Source of the DNA: TTA-H9 sp002071415
GTDB lineage: Bacteria; Bacteroidota; Bacteroidia; Bacteroidales; TTA-H9
DNA: 64,000 bases
Direction of reading: 5' to 3'
Assembly: GCA_035411425.1 (NCBI GenBank)
Contig: DAONSX010000005.1
Span: forward strand, 11,734-75,733
Position 1 is the stretch's first letter. Every line of letters starts with the position of its first letter. Shown one piece after another: positions 40,161 through 48,703 of the stretch. The notes beneath the pieces are model-generated. The model saw nothing but the letters and a program-made list of their open reading frames with translations. It made no database searches and was not told where the DNA came from. The translations under genes and the position numbers were made by a program.

Positions 40161-40590
40161 ATATAGATTTTGAAAACCTAATGTATTATGAAGCGAATAA
40201 GGGTTTATATCTTGCCTGGTTTGTGTAATCATGCTGTACCACATACATTTACTAATACTGATATCAAGCAGGAGAGGAAATTTAGATCGAGCTGTTCTTG
40301 ATTTCGAAAATCATGCCAGTAAGCATTTTTTATAGATTTCAGATAAAGGCTTGTAAATTCCTACGATGTGGACGGAGCTGGTTTTCGAGTAGCATGGGAA
40401 TCAATATGTTTTAAGTATCTAAAATAGATTTGAACTGGAGAATAGTAGAGTGATATTTGTTCGATATACAAAGCCTGTAAATATAGTTAAGGCTGATGCA
40501 CAGGGCTAGAGCCGAACGAAATTTTCATGATGAATTCAGCGATTTCTTGTTTTATCGTTGAGGCTTTATCATTTTAAACCTGGGTTGTTT

Positions 40591-40598
40591 TATCTTTG
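40591..40598 (+). promoter_or_regulatory. -7 promoter element of sucD
   Basis: TATCTTTG is a perfect TAnnTTTG match. The ATG is 144 bases away, so the message would have a long leader. Confidence 0.4.
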
Positions 40599-40741
40599 TG
40601 TGAATTTTTATAATTTGGCCAAACTTTTTTCGAGTTGTTTGTTCATATTTATAGCTCTTTTTTCGAAGTCTCTTTTCGTAATTGGATTTGAAGAGGGAGA
40701 AAGTCAAGTTTTGTTTCAGATATCGACATTCTTAATTTACA

Positions 40742-41611
40742 ATGAGTGTATTAGTTGACAAGAATTCAAGGGTTATTGTACAAGGATTTACGGGCAATGA
40801 AGCCACTTTTCATGCTTTGCAGATGATAGCATATGGGACGAATATCGTAGGGGGAGTAACTCCGGGCAAAGGAGGGACTTATCATTTGAATCGTCCTGTT
40901 TTCGATACCGTGAAGGAAGCTGTGAATGGCACATCGGCGAATGTTTCTATAATTTTTGTTCCACCAGCTTTTGCCACCGATGCCACCATGGAGGCTGCTG
41001 AAGGTGGAATAAACCTGATTGTATGTATTACTGAAGGAATTCCTGTACAAGACATGATCAAGGTTAAAGAATATATCAAGGCTTTTGGTTGCAGGCTCAT
41101 TGGGCCGAATTGTCCAGGAGTCATCACTGTGGGTGAAGCCAAAGTAGGAATCATGCCAGGTTTTATCCACAAAAGAGGTGTGGTAGGCGTTGTTTCCCGT
41201 AGTGGTACTTTGGCTTACGAAGCAGTGAATCAATTAACCAAAGTGGGATTAGGGCAGACGACGGGTATTGGCATAGGCGGCGATCCTATTCCAGGAACGA
41301 CCATTGTAGAAGCCGTTCAATTGCTCATGGATGATCCCGAGACGAAAGGAATTGTAGTGATAGGAGAAATTGGGGGAACCATGGAGGCCGAAGCTGCTTA
41401 CTGGATAAAAGATCATGGTACCAAGCCTGTAGTGGCCTTCATTGCCGGTTCCACCGCACCCAAAGGCCGAACCATGGGCCATGCTGGCGCAATCATCGGA
41501 GGAAAAGACGATACGGCCAGTGCAAAAAAAACAATCCTCCGCCAGTGTGGTATTTTTGTGGTCGATTCCCCCGCAGAGATAGGAAGCAGAATGTTGGAGA
41601 TTTTAGTTTAA
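40742..41611 (+). CDS. sucD: Succinyl-CoA synthetase, alpha subunit
   Basis: This is a 289-residue CoA-binding subunit. VQGFTGNEATFHA, GGVTPGKGG, LIGPNCPGVITVGEAKVGIM and GRTMGHAGAIIGGKDDTA with the phospho-histidine (GHAG) are all present. The beta subunit sucC is not adjacent or elsewhere in the window, unlike the common sucCD arrangement. With the Kor enzyme it would interconvert succinyl-CoA and succinate with NTP formation. Confidence 0.95.
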   Translation: MSVLVDKNSRVIVQGFTGNEATFHALQMIAYGTNIVGGVTPGKGGTYHLNRPVFDTVKEAVNGTSANVSIIFVPPAFATDATMEAAEGGINLIVCITEGIPVQDMIKVKEYIKAFGCRLIGPNCPGVITVGEAKVGIMPGFIHKRGVVGVVSRSGTLAYEAVNQLTKVGLGQTTGIGIGGDPIPGTTIVEAVQLLMDDPETKGIVVIGEIGGTMEAEAAYWIKDHGTKPVVAFIAGSTAPKGRTMGHAGAIIGGKDDTASAKKTILRQCGIFVVDSPAEIGSRMLEILV

Positions 41612-41758
41612 GAAATTTGGAATCAAAAATCGAAATGTAACAGGTTCTTTCGCATTCCTACTCATTTATCAGGAAATAATGCCTTGGGTACATTCCAATC
41701 CTGCTCACGAAGAAAAATCGAGAGGGAAGCGTTTTGACCAATTTGTTTTAAAGGTTGT

Positions 41759-42676
41759 TTATTCGGGAATAATTAAGGCTCCAATCAAATCTTTTATACT
41801 CGATAAATTGTTTTGTTCGCAGTAATCATTTATCCCTTCAATAATCTTCAGTGTTACGGCAGGATCGATAAAATTGGCTGTTCCAACTTGAACGGCAACG
41901 GCTCCTGCAAGAAGAAATTCTATGGCATCCATGGCATTCATAATGCCCCCAATACCAATGACAGGAATTTTTACAGTATGATAAACTTGCCATACCATTC
42001 GCAGAGCAATGGGTTTAATCGCAGGTCCGCTCAATCCACCGGTTATCGTCGAAAGAATGGGTTTGCGGCTTTGTGCATCTATGGCCATTCCGAGCAAAGT
42101 GTTGATGAGTGAAACCGCATCTGCACCTTCACCTTCAACCGCCTTTGCAATTTCGGTGATATCGGTTACGTTGGGAGACAATTTTACGATAAGAGTCTTG
42201 TGAAAAACTTTCCTTACGGCTTTGGTTACAGACGCAGCGGCCAGGCACGAAGTTCCAAAGGTCATGCCTCCTTCTTTGACATTGGGGCAGGAGATATTGA
42301 GCTCGATGGCCGGCATTCCTTCGAGAGAATCCAGTTTTTCGGCTGTTTCGATGTATTCTTCTATGGTGCTCCCCGAAACATTTACGATGAAAGGCGTTTT
42401 AAACTGTTTCAAGCGAGGCCATATTTCATGGATGAAATGATCGATACCCTTATTTTGCAAACCTACTGCATTGAGCATTCCCGAGGCTGTTTCGGCCATC
42501 CTTGGATAAGGATTTCCTTCACGCGATGTTGCCGTGGTACCTTTCACGATGATCGCTCCCAAATGATTCAAATCGATGAAATCGGTAAATTCCTCTCCAT
42601 AGCCAAAAGTGCCTGAAGCAGTCATTACGGGATTTCGAAGCGAAAGACGGTGGAGTTGTGTAGTTAAATCTGCCAT
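41759..42676 (-). CDS. pyrD: Dihydroorotate dehydrogenase B, catalytic subunit
   Basis: The 305-residue class-1B enzyme has LRNPVMTASGTFGYGEEF, NAVGLQNKGIDHFI, ELNISCPNVKEGGMTFG with the active-site Cys, KLSPNVTDI and IGIGGIMNAMDAIEFL with the FMN phosphate site. It works with PyrK, whose gene ends 15 bases upstream on the same strand. NAD+ rather than quinone or fumarate is then the electron acceptor. Confidence 0.96.
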   Translation of the reverse strand: MADLTTQLHRLSLRNPVMTASGTFGYGEEFTDFIDLNHLGAIIVKGTTATSREGNPYPRMAETASGMLNAVGLQNKGIDHFIHEIWPRLKQFKTPFIVNVSGSTIEEYIETAEKLDSLEGMPAIELNISCPNVKEGGMTFGTSCLAAASVTKAVRKVFHKTLIVKLSPNVTDITEIAKAVEGEGADAVSLINTLLGMAIDAQSRKPILSTITGGLSGPAIKPIALRMVWQVYHTVKIPVIGIGGIMNAMDAIEFLLAGAVAVQVGTANFIDPAVTLKIIEGINDYCEQNNLSSIKDLIGALIIPE

Positions 42677-42691
42677 GGCTTCTTGAATGTA

Positions 42692-43474
42692 TTAGTTAAC
42701 CCAGCCCGAAAGTTCTTTGGAATCGAAAACAGGCCCCTGAGTGCAAGTACATGTGTGACCATCCTTTGTTTTTACGACACAGCAAAGACACGCACCAAGC
42801 CCGCATGCCATAGTTTGTTCGAGCGAAACCTCGCAGTTTATCCCATGAATTAGCGCAAGCCTGGCCACTTCCTTCATCATGGGCTCAGGACCGCAGGTAT
42901 ATATTTTGTCTGCCATAAACGGCGTTTGCCTCCAAAGGCCGTGATGAATCACAAGACCAAGCCTTCCTTCACTCCCATCTTCGGTGGTGATGAAAACCTT
43001 ACCAAACTTTTCGAATTTTTTCTTTTCAAGGATATCCTCTTTCGTTTTAGCCCCAATTAAAATGTAGAGCTCGTTTTCGTTTTCCTTTAAAATCCTTGCA
43101 AGAAACAACAAGGGAGCTACACCGCATCCTCCTCCAACCAATAGCACTTTTTCATGTTTTACCATGTGAAAAGAATTTCCTAATGGATAAATCATATTCA
43201 AACTTTCGCCTGGCTCGAGTAAGGAAAGTTGACGAGTTCCATCACCTTTAATTTGTATGAGAAGTTGAAGGTAGTTTTCTTGCCTATCGACTTCATGAAT
43301 GCTAAATGGACGCCTTAGAAATGTAGCCGGTGAATGTTCCACTTTTACTTCTACGAACTGCCCTGGAAAAATTTCAGGTAGTTGTATAGGACAAAGCAAT
43401 TCAAGGATGAAGTGCGATGCATTCAGGCTTATATTCCTTAGAACGATAAAATCATGGATGAATTTGCCTGGCAT
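42692..43474 (-). CDS. pyrK: Dihydroorotate dehydrogenase electron-transfer subunit
   Basis: The 260-residue ferredoxin-reductase-like subunit has FLRRPFSIHEVD for FAD, VGGGCGVAPLLFLA for NAD and YTCGPEPMMKEVA. The 2Fe-2S loop follows, with four cysteines in the C-x4-C-x2-C-x11-C pattern (ACGLGACLCC and CTCTQGPVF) plus two extra Cys. It shuttles electrons from PyrD to NAD+. It is first of the pyrK-pyrD pair. Confidence 0.95.
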   Translation of the reverse strand: MPGKFIHDFIVLRNISLNASHFILELLCPIQLPEIFPGQFVEVKVEHSPATFLRRPFSIHEVDRQENYLQLLIQIKGDGTRQLSLLEPGESLNMIYPLGNSFHMVKHEKVLLVGGGCGVAPLLFLARILKENENELYILIGAKTKEDILEKKKFEKFGKVFITTEDGSEGRLGLVIHHGLWRQTPFMADKIYTCGPEPMMKEVARLALIHGINCEVSLEQTMACGLGACLCCVVKTKDGHTCTCTQGPVFDSKELSGWVN

Positions 43475-43517
43475 AATAAATTTTCATGAACGGAACTTCG
43501 ATTACAAAATAACATAA

Positions 43518-43550
43518 AAAAATCCGTCTTTTTTGTATCGACGGATTTTT
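43518..43550 (-). terminator. Terminator of the DUF5606 gene
   Basis: AAAAATCCGTC (43518-43528) pairs perfectly with GACGGATTTTT (43540-43550) around an 11-base loop, 7 bases past the stop. The minus strand ends in a run of T. Confidence 0.8.
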
Positions 43551-43556
43551 GGAAGA

Positions 43557-44006
43557 TTATTGTTCTGGATTTTCAACTGGTGTTGAGTTTTCTTCAGAAA
43601 TATCTTTTTCTTCGGGTTCATTTAATAAATCGAGTAATCCTTTTTCGTGAAGAAGGTTGTACCATGAGATGATTTTTTTTATCGCCGAAAAATAGACTCG
43701 TTCGTTGTCGTAATCAGGTACTACGGTTGCGAAATAATTTTTTAGGGTGGTTTCATCTGATTTATGGCTTGGGGCTGGCCCTCCATTTTCCCTTTCCCTG
43801 ATGGCCTGTAGGATTTTTCTCAAAGGACGGTCTTCTTCGGTGGTAAAAACAGTAATATCAGCGAGACTGCTCAAACGGTCGTGAATAAATACGGGTTGTC
43901 TTTTACCGTCGATCAAGGATTCTACAATGGCACCCGTTTTAGTTTGGCCTACTACTTTAAAAAGACCCGTTTTTCCTGAAATTGCTACAATATCTTTTAA
44001 TTCCAT
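43557..44006 (-). CDS. DUF5606 protein
   Basis: This 149-residue Bacteroidota-specific protein opens LKDIVAISGKTGLFKVVGQ, then has SLIDGKRQPVF and a C-terminal helical part with KNYFATVVPDYDNERVY. The first half looks like a small SH3/KOW-like beta barrel and the last 20 residues are acidic. No function is known. A -7 element (CAAAATTA on the plus strand, 44032-44039) gives a leader of about 20 bases. Confidence 0.85.
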   Translation of the reverse strand: MELKDIVAISGKTGLFKVVGQTKTGAIVESLIDGKRQPVFIHDRLSSLADITVFTTEEDRPLRKILQAIRERENGGPAPSHKSDETTLKNYFATVVPDYDNERVYFSAIKKIISWYNLLHEKGLLDLLNEPEEKDISEENSTPVENPEQ

Positions 44007-44190
44007 TTGCCAAAATTTAAGATTCCGCTTGCAAAATTACATGAAATTTCGCTGAATTCCTTGCGCTGAAATAAGAATCAAGACCGTGCAAATTCCAACG
44101 GCTTGTCGTACATGCTCGAAGCACAATTGTTACCGGTGTTTTAATTAACGGGCTTCACGGCCCTGTTATTAATTTAAATCTGACAAATTT

Positions 44191-44955
44191 ATGGAAAAGC
44201 ATGCGGCCTTGACATCCCCAAAGATAGTGCATTTGAATGTGTTTTGTACGAAAAAAGCAAAAAAAATTTCAACAATTTTTCGAGGCATCAACTACCGATT
44301 TGATGTCCCTTCGCGATAAGCTTATGGAAAGTGGATGCGGGTGAGTAGCAATAGAAAGCACGAGGATCTATTGGATGTTAGTATGGCACGTAATGAAATT
44401 TGATTTTGAGTTAAAGTGGGCTAAGCCATACTTCATCAATCAATTGCCAAGTCGTAAATCGGATACCAAAGAGGCAGAGTGGATAGGCGAATGTCTATAA
44501 AAGAACCAAATAAGGGACAGTTTTGTGGCTGGTGATTTATTGCATCCGATGTGGCAATACACACGCCGATGCCGGCGGCTGAACAAAGGCCGGGCACATC
44601 TGGTCCGGCAGATGGACAATCAATTGCAACGCTGCAACATTCGTTTCAGTAATTATGTTTTCAATCAGGAGAACAACGTCTCGCTGCGTAAGTTTATCAT
44701 GGCCATCATAGGTGGCGAACGGGATCCGGACAAACTTTGTTCACTTGTTCACGGTTGCACTTTGAACAAATATGGGCGCGATGTCATTCAAGCCTCATTG
44801 GACGGCGTAATACAATAAGTTGACGTTGAAATGTTTCGACAGTGTAATGAATAAATATCTTTATTGGATAGTCAGCAGGCTACTTGCCTTAACTATTTAG
44901 AAGAAAGGGCAAATGCATATTTTGCCGAGGCAATCCCTTTGCTGTGTAGCATTTT
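44191..44955 (+). pseudogene. Decayed IS110-family transposase
   Basis: Translated pieces give an IS110 transposase broken by several lesions. ATGGAAAAGCATGCG (from 44191) is followed, after a one-base shift, by GLDIPKDSAFECVLYEK, the start of the DEDD/RuvC-like domain. After another shift come LMSLRDKLMESGCG, a TGA at 44342, VAIESTRIYWMLVW, QLPSRKSDTKEAEWIGECL, a TAA at 44498, RRLNKGRAHLVRQMDNQLQR, LRKFIMAIIGGERDP, TAA codons at 44816 and 44852, and LDSQQATCLNYLEERANAYF. The similarity ends near 44955, at the stop of the opposing glycosyltransferase gene. The transposase C-terminus with its catalytic Ser is missing. It is inactive. Confidence 0.85.
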
Positions 44956-44956
44956 T

Positions 44957-45829
44957 TTATTTCAGCAGCCTATAATTTCTATATTCGAATGGTCTCCAGC
45001 CGAAGATTTTTTCGATGATATAAAGAATTTTTGCCTTGAATCCGAAATTTTTCTGTGTAGGGTCGAAATCAAATTTCCAATTCATGCTGCGAATGCGATC
45101 TTGCATTACTCGGGGATGAATTCCGCGAAATAAAGAAAGAGAATCGATCTGTGAATAATCGAAGAAATCGTTCGAAGTCAGGTGTGTTTTTATCCATTGG
45201 TCATCGTGCCAGAATCGGTGAAAGGCTTTTTGCCGCTTAGCCTGAACCTCTGGAGGTCTCACCCATCCATAATGGAAAATCGTACCTCCTGAATCTTTGA
45301 CTTTTATCGGACGGTTGTCCCATCTAAAACCTTGAGCATCACGAAATGAATGAATTTTGGGCGAGTTTCTGACAATTCTCACTTCGTGCCTATACCACTT
45401 CCGTGAATCTCCTATATAATCGTAGGATCCGTAAAAATGGAGATATCGGAACAAAAGCCCCTCCACGTTTCTATCGGATAAATTTTTCCGCATGTTTTCG
45501 TAAACTTTATCAAGATCATTTTCGTGCAGAATTTCATCGGCCTGAATATAAAAACACCAGTCAGTATCAGGACTGATTTGCTGGAAAGCCTTATCGGTTT
45601 CCACGGCCAATACTCGCCCTCCCTGACGTAAGTTTTCATCCCAGATGCTTTGAAATATTCTGATTTTAGGTGAAGCTATTTGTTGAACCAATTCGAGCGT
45701 ATTATCCTGGCTATTGCCAACACCTACAATAAACTCGTCGCATAGAGGTAAGATTGAAAGTATGGCTTCTACTACGGGATAGTCGAATTGTACGGCATTT
45801 CTGACAATGGTGAGTCCGCTGACTTTCAT
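44957..45829 (-). CDS. Glycosyltransferase, GT2-like
   Basis: The 290-residue GT-A fold protein opens with VSGLTIVRNAVQFDYPVVEA. It then has EFIVGVGNSQDNTLELV and a metal-binding FYIQADEILH in place of the usual DxD, and a C-terminal region ending in KIFGWRPFEYRNYRLLK. It has no membrane segment, so it is probably a cytosolic enzyme using a nucleotide sugar for surface glycan or lipid. Its ATG overlaps the purB stop (ATGA), implying cotranslation. Its last codons touch the IS110 remnant, so the natural 3' end may have been altered. Confidence 0.82.
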   Translation of the reverse strand: MKVSGLTIVRNAVQFDYPVVEAILSILPLCDEFIVGVGNSQDNTLELVQQIASPKIRIFQSIWDENLRQGGRVLAVETDKAFQQISPDTDWCFYIQADEILHENDLDKVYENMRKNLSDRNVEGLLFRYLHFYGSYDYIGDSRKWYRHEVRIVRNSPKIHSFRDAQGFRWDNRPIKVKDSGGTIFHYGWVRPPEVQAKRQKAFHRFWHDDQWIKTHLTSNDFFDYSQIDSLSLFRGIHPRVMQDRIRSMNWKFDFDPTQKNFGFKAKILYIIEKIFGWRPFEYRNYRLLK

Positions 45830-47181
45830 TCGAATGAAATGATTCCGATATAGTTATGGGGAGTAATTTGTCGCAGTTCGACTTTTACCGGTTCGGCTAT
45901 TTCGAGCGAATCGATGAATTCCTTGATGGTCTGTTCATCGATGGGTTTCCCGGTACGGCTGAGTTTTTTCAAGGTTTCATAAGCATCAGGATATCCTTCG
46001 CGGCGTAATATGGTTTGAATGGCCTCGGTAATCACAGCCCAGTTGGTATCGAGGTCCTCCTTCAATTTTGTTTCGTTGGGATAAATCTTATCGAATCCCT
46101 TGAGGATGGAATGGTAAGCAATGAGTGAATGTGCCAGTGGAACGCCCAGATTTCGGGTAACTGTTGAATCGGTGAGATCGCGCTGAAGCCGTGAGATTGG
46201 CAGTTTACGAGCCAGATGTTCAAATAGCGAATTGGCCAATCCCAAATTGCCTTCGGCATTTTCGAAATCTATCGGATTGATTTTATGAGGCATGGTTGAC
46301 GAGCCTACTTCCTGTTCATTTATTTTCTGAAGAAAATATCCCATCGAAATATACAACCAGAGATCACGACATAAATCAATAAGTATTGTATTGATTCGGG
46401 CAAAATTATCGAAAAGAGAGGCCAGATCATCATAGTGTTCTATTTGTGTAGTGGTTTGCTGGCGTTCGAGCCCAAGAACATCATTCACGAAACTGTTGGC
46501 AAAAGTTATCCAGTCGATTTCGGGATAAGCCACCTTGTGGGCGTTAAGGTTACCGTTGGCGCCGCCGAATTTTGCAGAAATAGATTGATAATCGAGATGA
46601 GTGATTTGTTTTTCGAGTCGTTCGACAAATACAAAGATTTCTTTGCCCAGTGTGGTAGGTGAAGCTGGCTGACCGTGAGTGTGTGAAAGCATGGGAATGT
46701 TTTTCCAGCTTCGGGCTGCCGTATGTAGTTGAGATAAGATATCTATCAAAGGTTGTCTGATGACATTGGAAATGGCTTCTTTCAGAGCAAGAGGAAGAGC
46801 GGTATTGTTGATATCCTGAGAGGTAAGCCCAAAGTGAATGAATTCCTTATATTCGGCAAAACCCAATCGGTCGAAAGTTTCTCTCAGGAAATATTCGAGA
46901 GCTTTTATATCGTGATTGGTGGTTTTTTCGATTTCCTTCACCCGTTCGGCATCTTTTTGATTGAAGTTCTGGTAAATTTTTCTCAGAGATTGGAATCCTG
47001 CCCTCGGAAAATTCTTGAGTGGAGACAAGGGTAGTCGGCAAAGTGCAATAAAATATTCTATTTCGATTCTTGTCCGGTATTTTATCAGAGATAGTTCGCT
47101 GAAATAATTCGACAGAGGCCAGGTAATCCCTGCATATCGCCCATCTATGGGAGAAATATTTTCTAAAGGATTGCTAAACAC
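45826..47181 (-). CDS. purB: Adenylosuccinate lyase
   Basis: The 451-residue lyase cleaves succinyl-AICAR and adenylosuccinate. ISPIDGRYAG is the family N-terminus, HFGLTSQDINNTALPLAL and MLSHTHGQPASPTTLGKE line the active site, and GSSTMPHKINPIDFE is the signature loop. I propose GTG 47181 (residues VFSNPLENISPIDGRY) as start because it gives the standard length. An in-frame ATG at 47250 and the open frame to 47355 add residues without family similarity. The gene's last bases overlap the glycosyltransferase start. Confidence 0.93.
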   Translation of the reverse strand: MFSNPLENISPIDGRYAGITWPLSNYFSELSLIKYRTRIEIEYFIALCRLPLSPLKNFPRAGFQSLRKIYQNFNQKDAERVKEIEKTTNHDIKALEYFLRETFDRLGFAEYKEFIHFGLTSQDINNTALPLALKEAISNVIRQPLIDILSQLHTAARSWKNIPMLSHTHGQPASPTTLGKEIFVFVERLEKQITHLDYQSISAKFGGANGNLNAHKVAYPEIDWITFANSFVNDVLGLERQQTTTQIEHYDDLASLFDNFARINTILIDLCRDLWLYISMGYFLQKINEQEVGSSTMPHKINPIDFENAEGNLGLANSLFEHLARKLPISRLQRDLTDSTVTRNLGVPLAHSLIAYHSILKGFDKIYPNETKLKEDLDTNWAVITEAIQTILRREGYPDAYETLKKLSRTGKPIDEQTIKEFIDSLEIAEPVKVELRQITPHNYIGIISFE

Positions 47182-47535
47182 TGTGTTTGCTTTTTGGTAA
47201 ATTGAGAAGCAAAGTTCTATGAAAATTTTTAATTTATGATGGTAAAGCATCCCAATTGGGTTAAATAATACATCGTTCTGCTTCAGTTCGTCTATCGTAT
47301 CCCTTCGATGCAGATAATAGCTGGGAAAGATTATCCCTGAAGACCCTCTATGCAAAAATCATATACAAATTCAACTCGTGCTTTATCTATGGAAATGTTA
47401 TGGCAAATGCTAAGGAATATCTATTCTTATTTTGTTTTTTTAGCTGACAAAACCTGGCATTATCCTGTGGTTGATCCTCAGATATAGGGTAGATTGGCTA
47501 ATGAGGATGTTCAATATTCGAGGCATGCGATTTCA
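47182..47535. other. Intergenic region between purB and the membrane protein gene
   Basis: 354 bp if purB begins at 47181. No TAnnTTTG element at an exact match, no hairpin with T run and no convincing small gene. Confidence 0.35.
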
Positions 47536-48213
47536 TTAAAAGCTCTTTTGTTTTTTAACCGACCAATAGAGTTTTCGCTCCAGTAGTTCTATCTTCCAGC
47601 CTGCATAATAACCTACGATAAGAAAGATGAATAGGAGAATAATAATTGGCCATGTATAGGAAGGATGGAGAATTTTTTGATTGATCAAAATCCACAACAA
47701 ACCAATTGCCAATATAGTATTTCCTATAAGAGCAAAATATGGCTTTAACCCAAACAGGACGAAAGAAGCTATAAAAAATAGAGCCATAGAGGCTAAAATA
47801 AATGGCAATGAAGCTTCAGGACATAAGATGGCGGTTATGATTCCTCCCAAACTCGTCATAAAAATCCAGAGCAAGTTGAGATACTGAAAAAAATCGATAT
47901 ATAAATTTGTAAAAGTAATGAGAATAAAAAGCAGGGAAAAAGGCAAAAATATCTCGAAGCGAATGGCAAAAGCGTCGTTCATAAACTTACCGGTGAGTAA
48001 ATAATCAATAAATTGCAGGAGGAGTATTCCTGAGGTTGAAATCAGCATCCATACTCGTACCCGTGTCAGAATATTTTTGTAATACTGGTTGGTAAACTCT
48101 TCTTCATCCTGCTTGCGTTGGAAATTCAGCCAGAGTGGTTGAACGGGCAAGCTCTCGACAGAGAAAACCTTCTTAACGATAGAATCCCATTTATTCTTCC
48201 ATTCTTTTTTCAT
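47536..48213 (-). CDS. Six-helix membrane protein resembling the sensor half of a cyclase
   Basis: The 225-residue protein has a soluble N-terminus (about 50 residues with EEEFTNQYYKNILTRVRVW) followed by six hydrophobic helices (about 55-76, 84-105, 108-128, 134-152, 155-175, 185-205). A short basic tail ends ERKLYWSVKKQKSF. The acidic-aromatic segment before the first helix and the six-helix block are reminiscent of membrane modules in front of class-III adenylate cyclases and PP2C phosphatases, but no output domain follows. That similarity is from memory and weak. I cannot name a function. Confidence 0.6.
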   Translation of the reverse strand: MKKEWKNKWDSIVKKVFSVESLPVQPLWLNFQRKQDEEEFTNQYYKNILTRVRVWMLISTSGILLLQFIDYLLTGKFMNDAFAIRFEIFLPFSLLFILITFTNLYIDFFQYLNLLWIFMTSLGGIITAILCPEASLPFILASMALFFIASFVLFGLKPYFALIGNTILAIGLLWILINQKILHPSYTWPIIILLFIFLIVGYYAGWKIELLERKLYWSVKKQKSF

Positions 48214-48368
48214 GATTTCTCTCTTTACATTTGATAAACGTTCAGACTGTATTTATGACCTGTGAGGTCTATCGGCTCTTGCAGCCCGCGGATATATCTA
48301 AGATATTTTGAACAAAAATATTATTTTTTTTTTCATTTCTCGCAACTTTCGTTGGAAATGTTAATTTT

Positions 48369-48644
48369 TCAATATCCATAAGCGACGCGGAAATCGTTAT
48401 AACCAGACGGTAGGCATTCGGTAATATGAATATGAGTAACATAAGCCAGGGGAGGGCCTTCCCTGCATTTTTCCAGAAATATTTCTATGTTTTGAGGGTC
48501 GCCTTCTGCTTCGATGTAAACTTTACCATCGGGAAGGTTTTTAATGATTCCTTTAATTCGAAGTTCCTGAGCTGCTCTAAAGATGTAGTACCTGAACCCT
48601 ACTCCCTGAACTCGTCCTGAAATGGTGATTTGCAAGGCTGTCAT
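48369..48644 (-). CDS. acyP: Acylphosphatase
   Basis: This 91-residue enzyme hydrolyses carboxyl-phosphate bonds such as acetyl phosphate. GRVQGVGFRYY holds the phosphate loop and catalytic Arg18. KNLPDGKVYIEAEG holds catalytic Asn36. Length and fold are standard. It follows the Cas4-like gene by 59 bases on the same strand. A second, altered copy lies at 52109-52384. Confidence 0.93.
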   Translation of the reverse strand: MTALQITISGRVQGVGFRYYIFRAAQELRIKGIIKNLPDGKVYIEAEGDPQNIEIFLEKCREGPPLAYVTHIHITECLPSGYNDFRVAYGY

Positions 48645-48703
48645 TCTCTATGATCTGGTCGAATAATGATAGCGAATAATCGAAATTTTGTTCAAGTTCA
48701 TTG

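Larger units (their letters stand above)
39849..40741. other. Gene-poor region upstream of sucD
   Basis: 893 bp without a convincing gene. It contains a perfect palindrome (40147-40160), a weak inverted repeat TTCACA/TGTGAA near 40035, and a perfect -7 element TATCTTTG at 40591-40598 that would give sucD a leader of about 140 bases. A 73-codon minus-strand frame (39916-40137) shows no family signature. Confidence 0.5.

Noticed and set aside
47182..47355. N-terminal extension of adenylosuccinate lyase
   Set aside because: The added residues do not resemble the family, whose N-terminus aligns with the GTG start at 47181.
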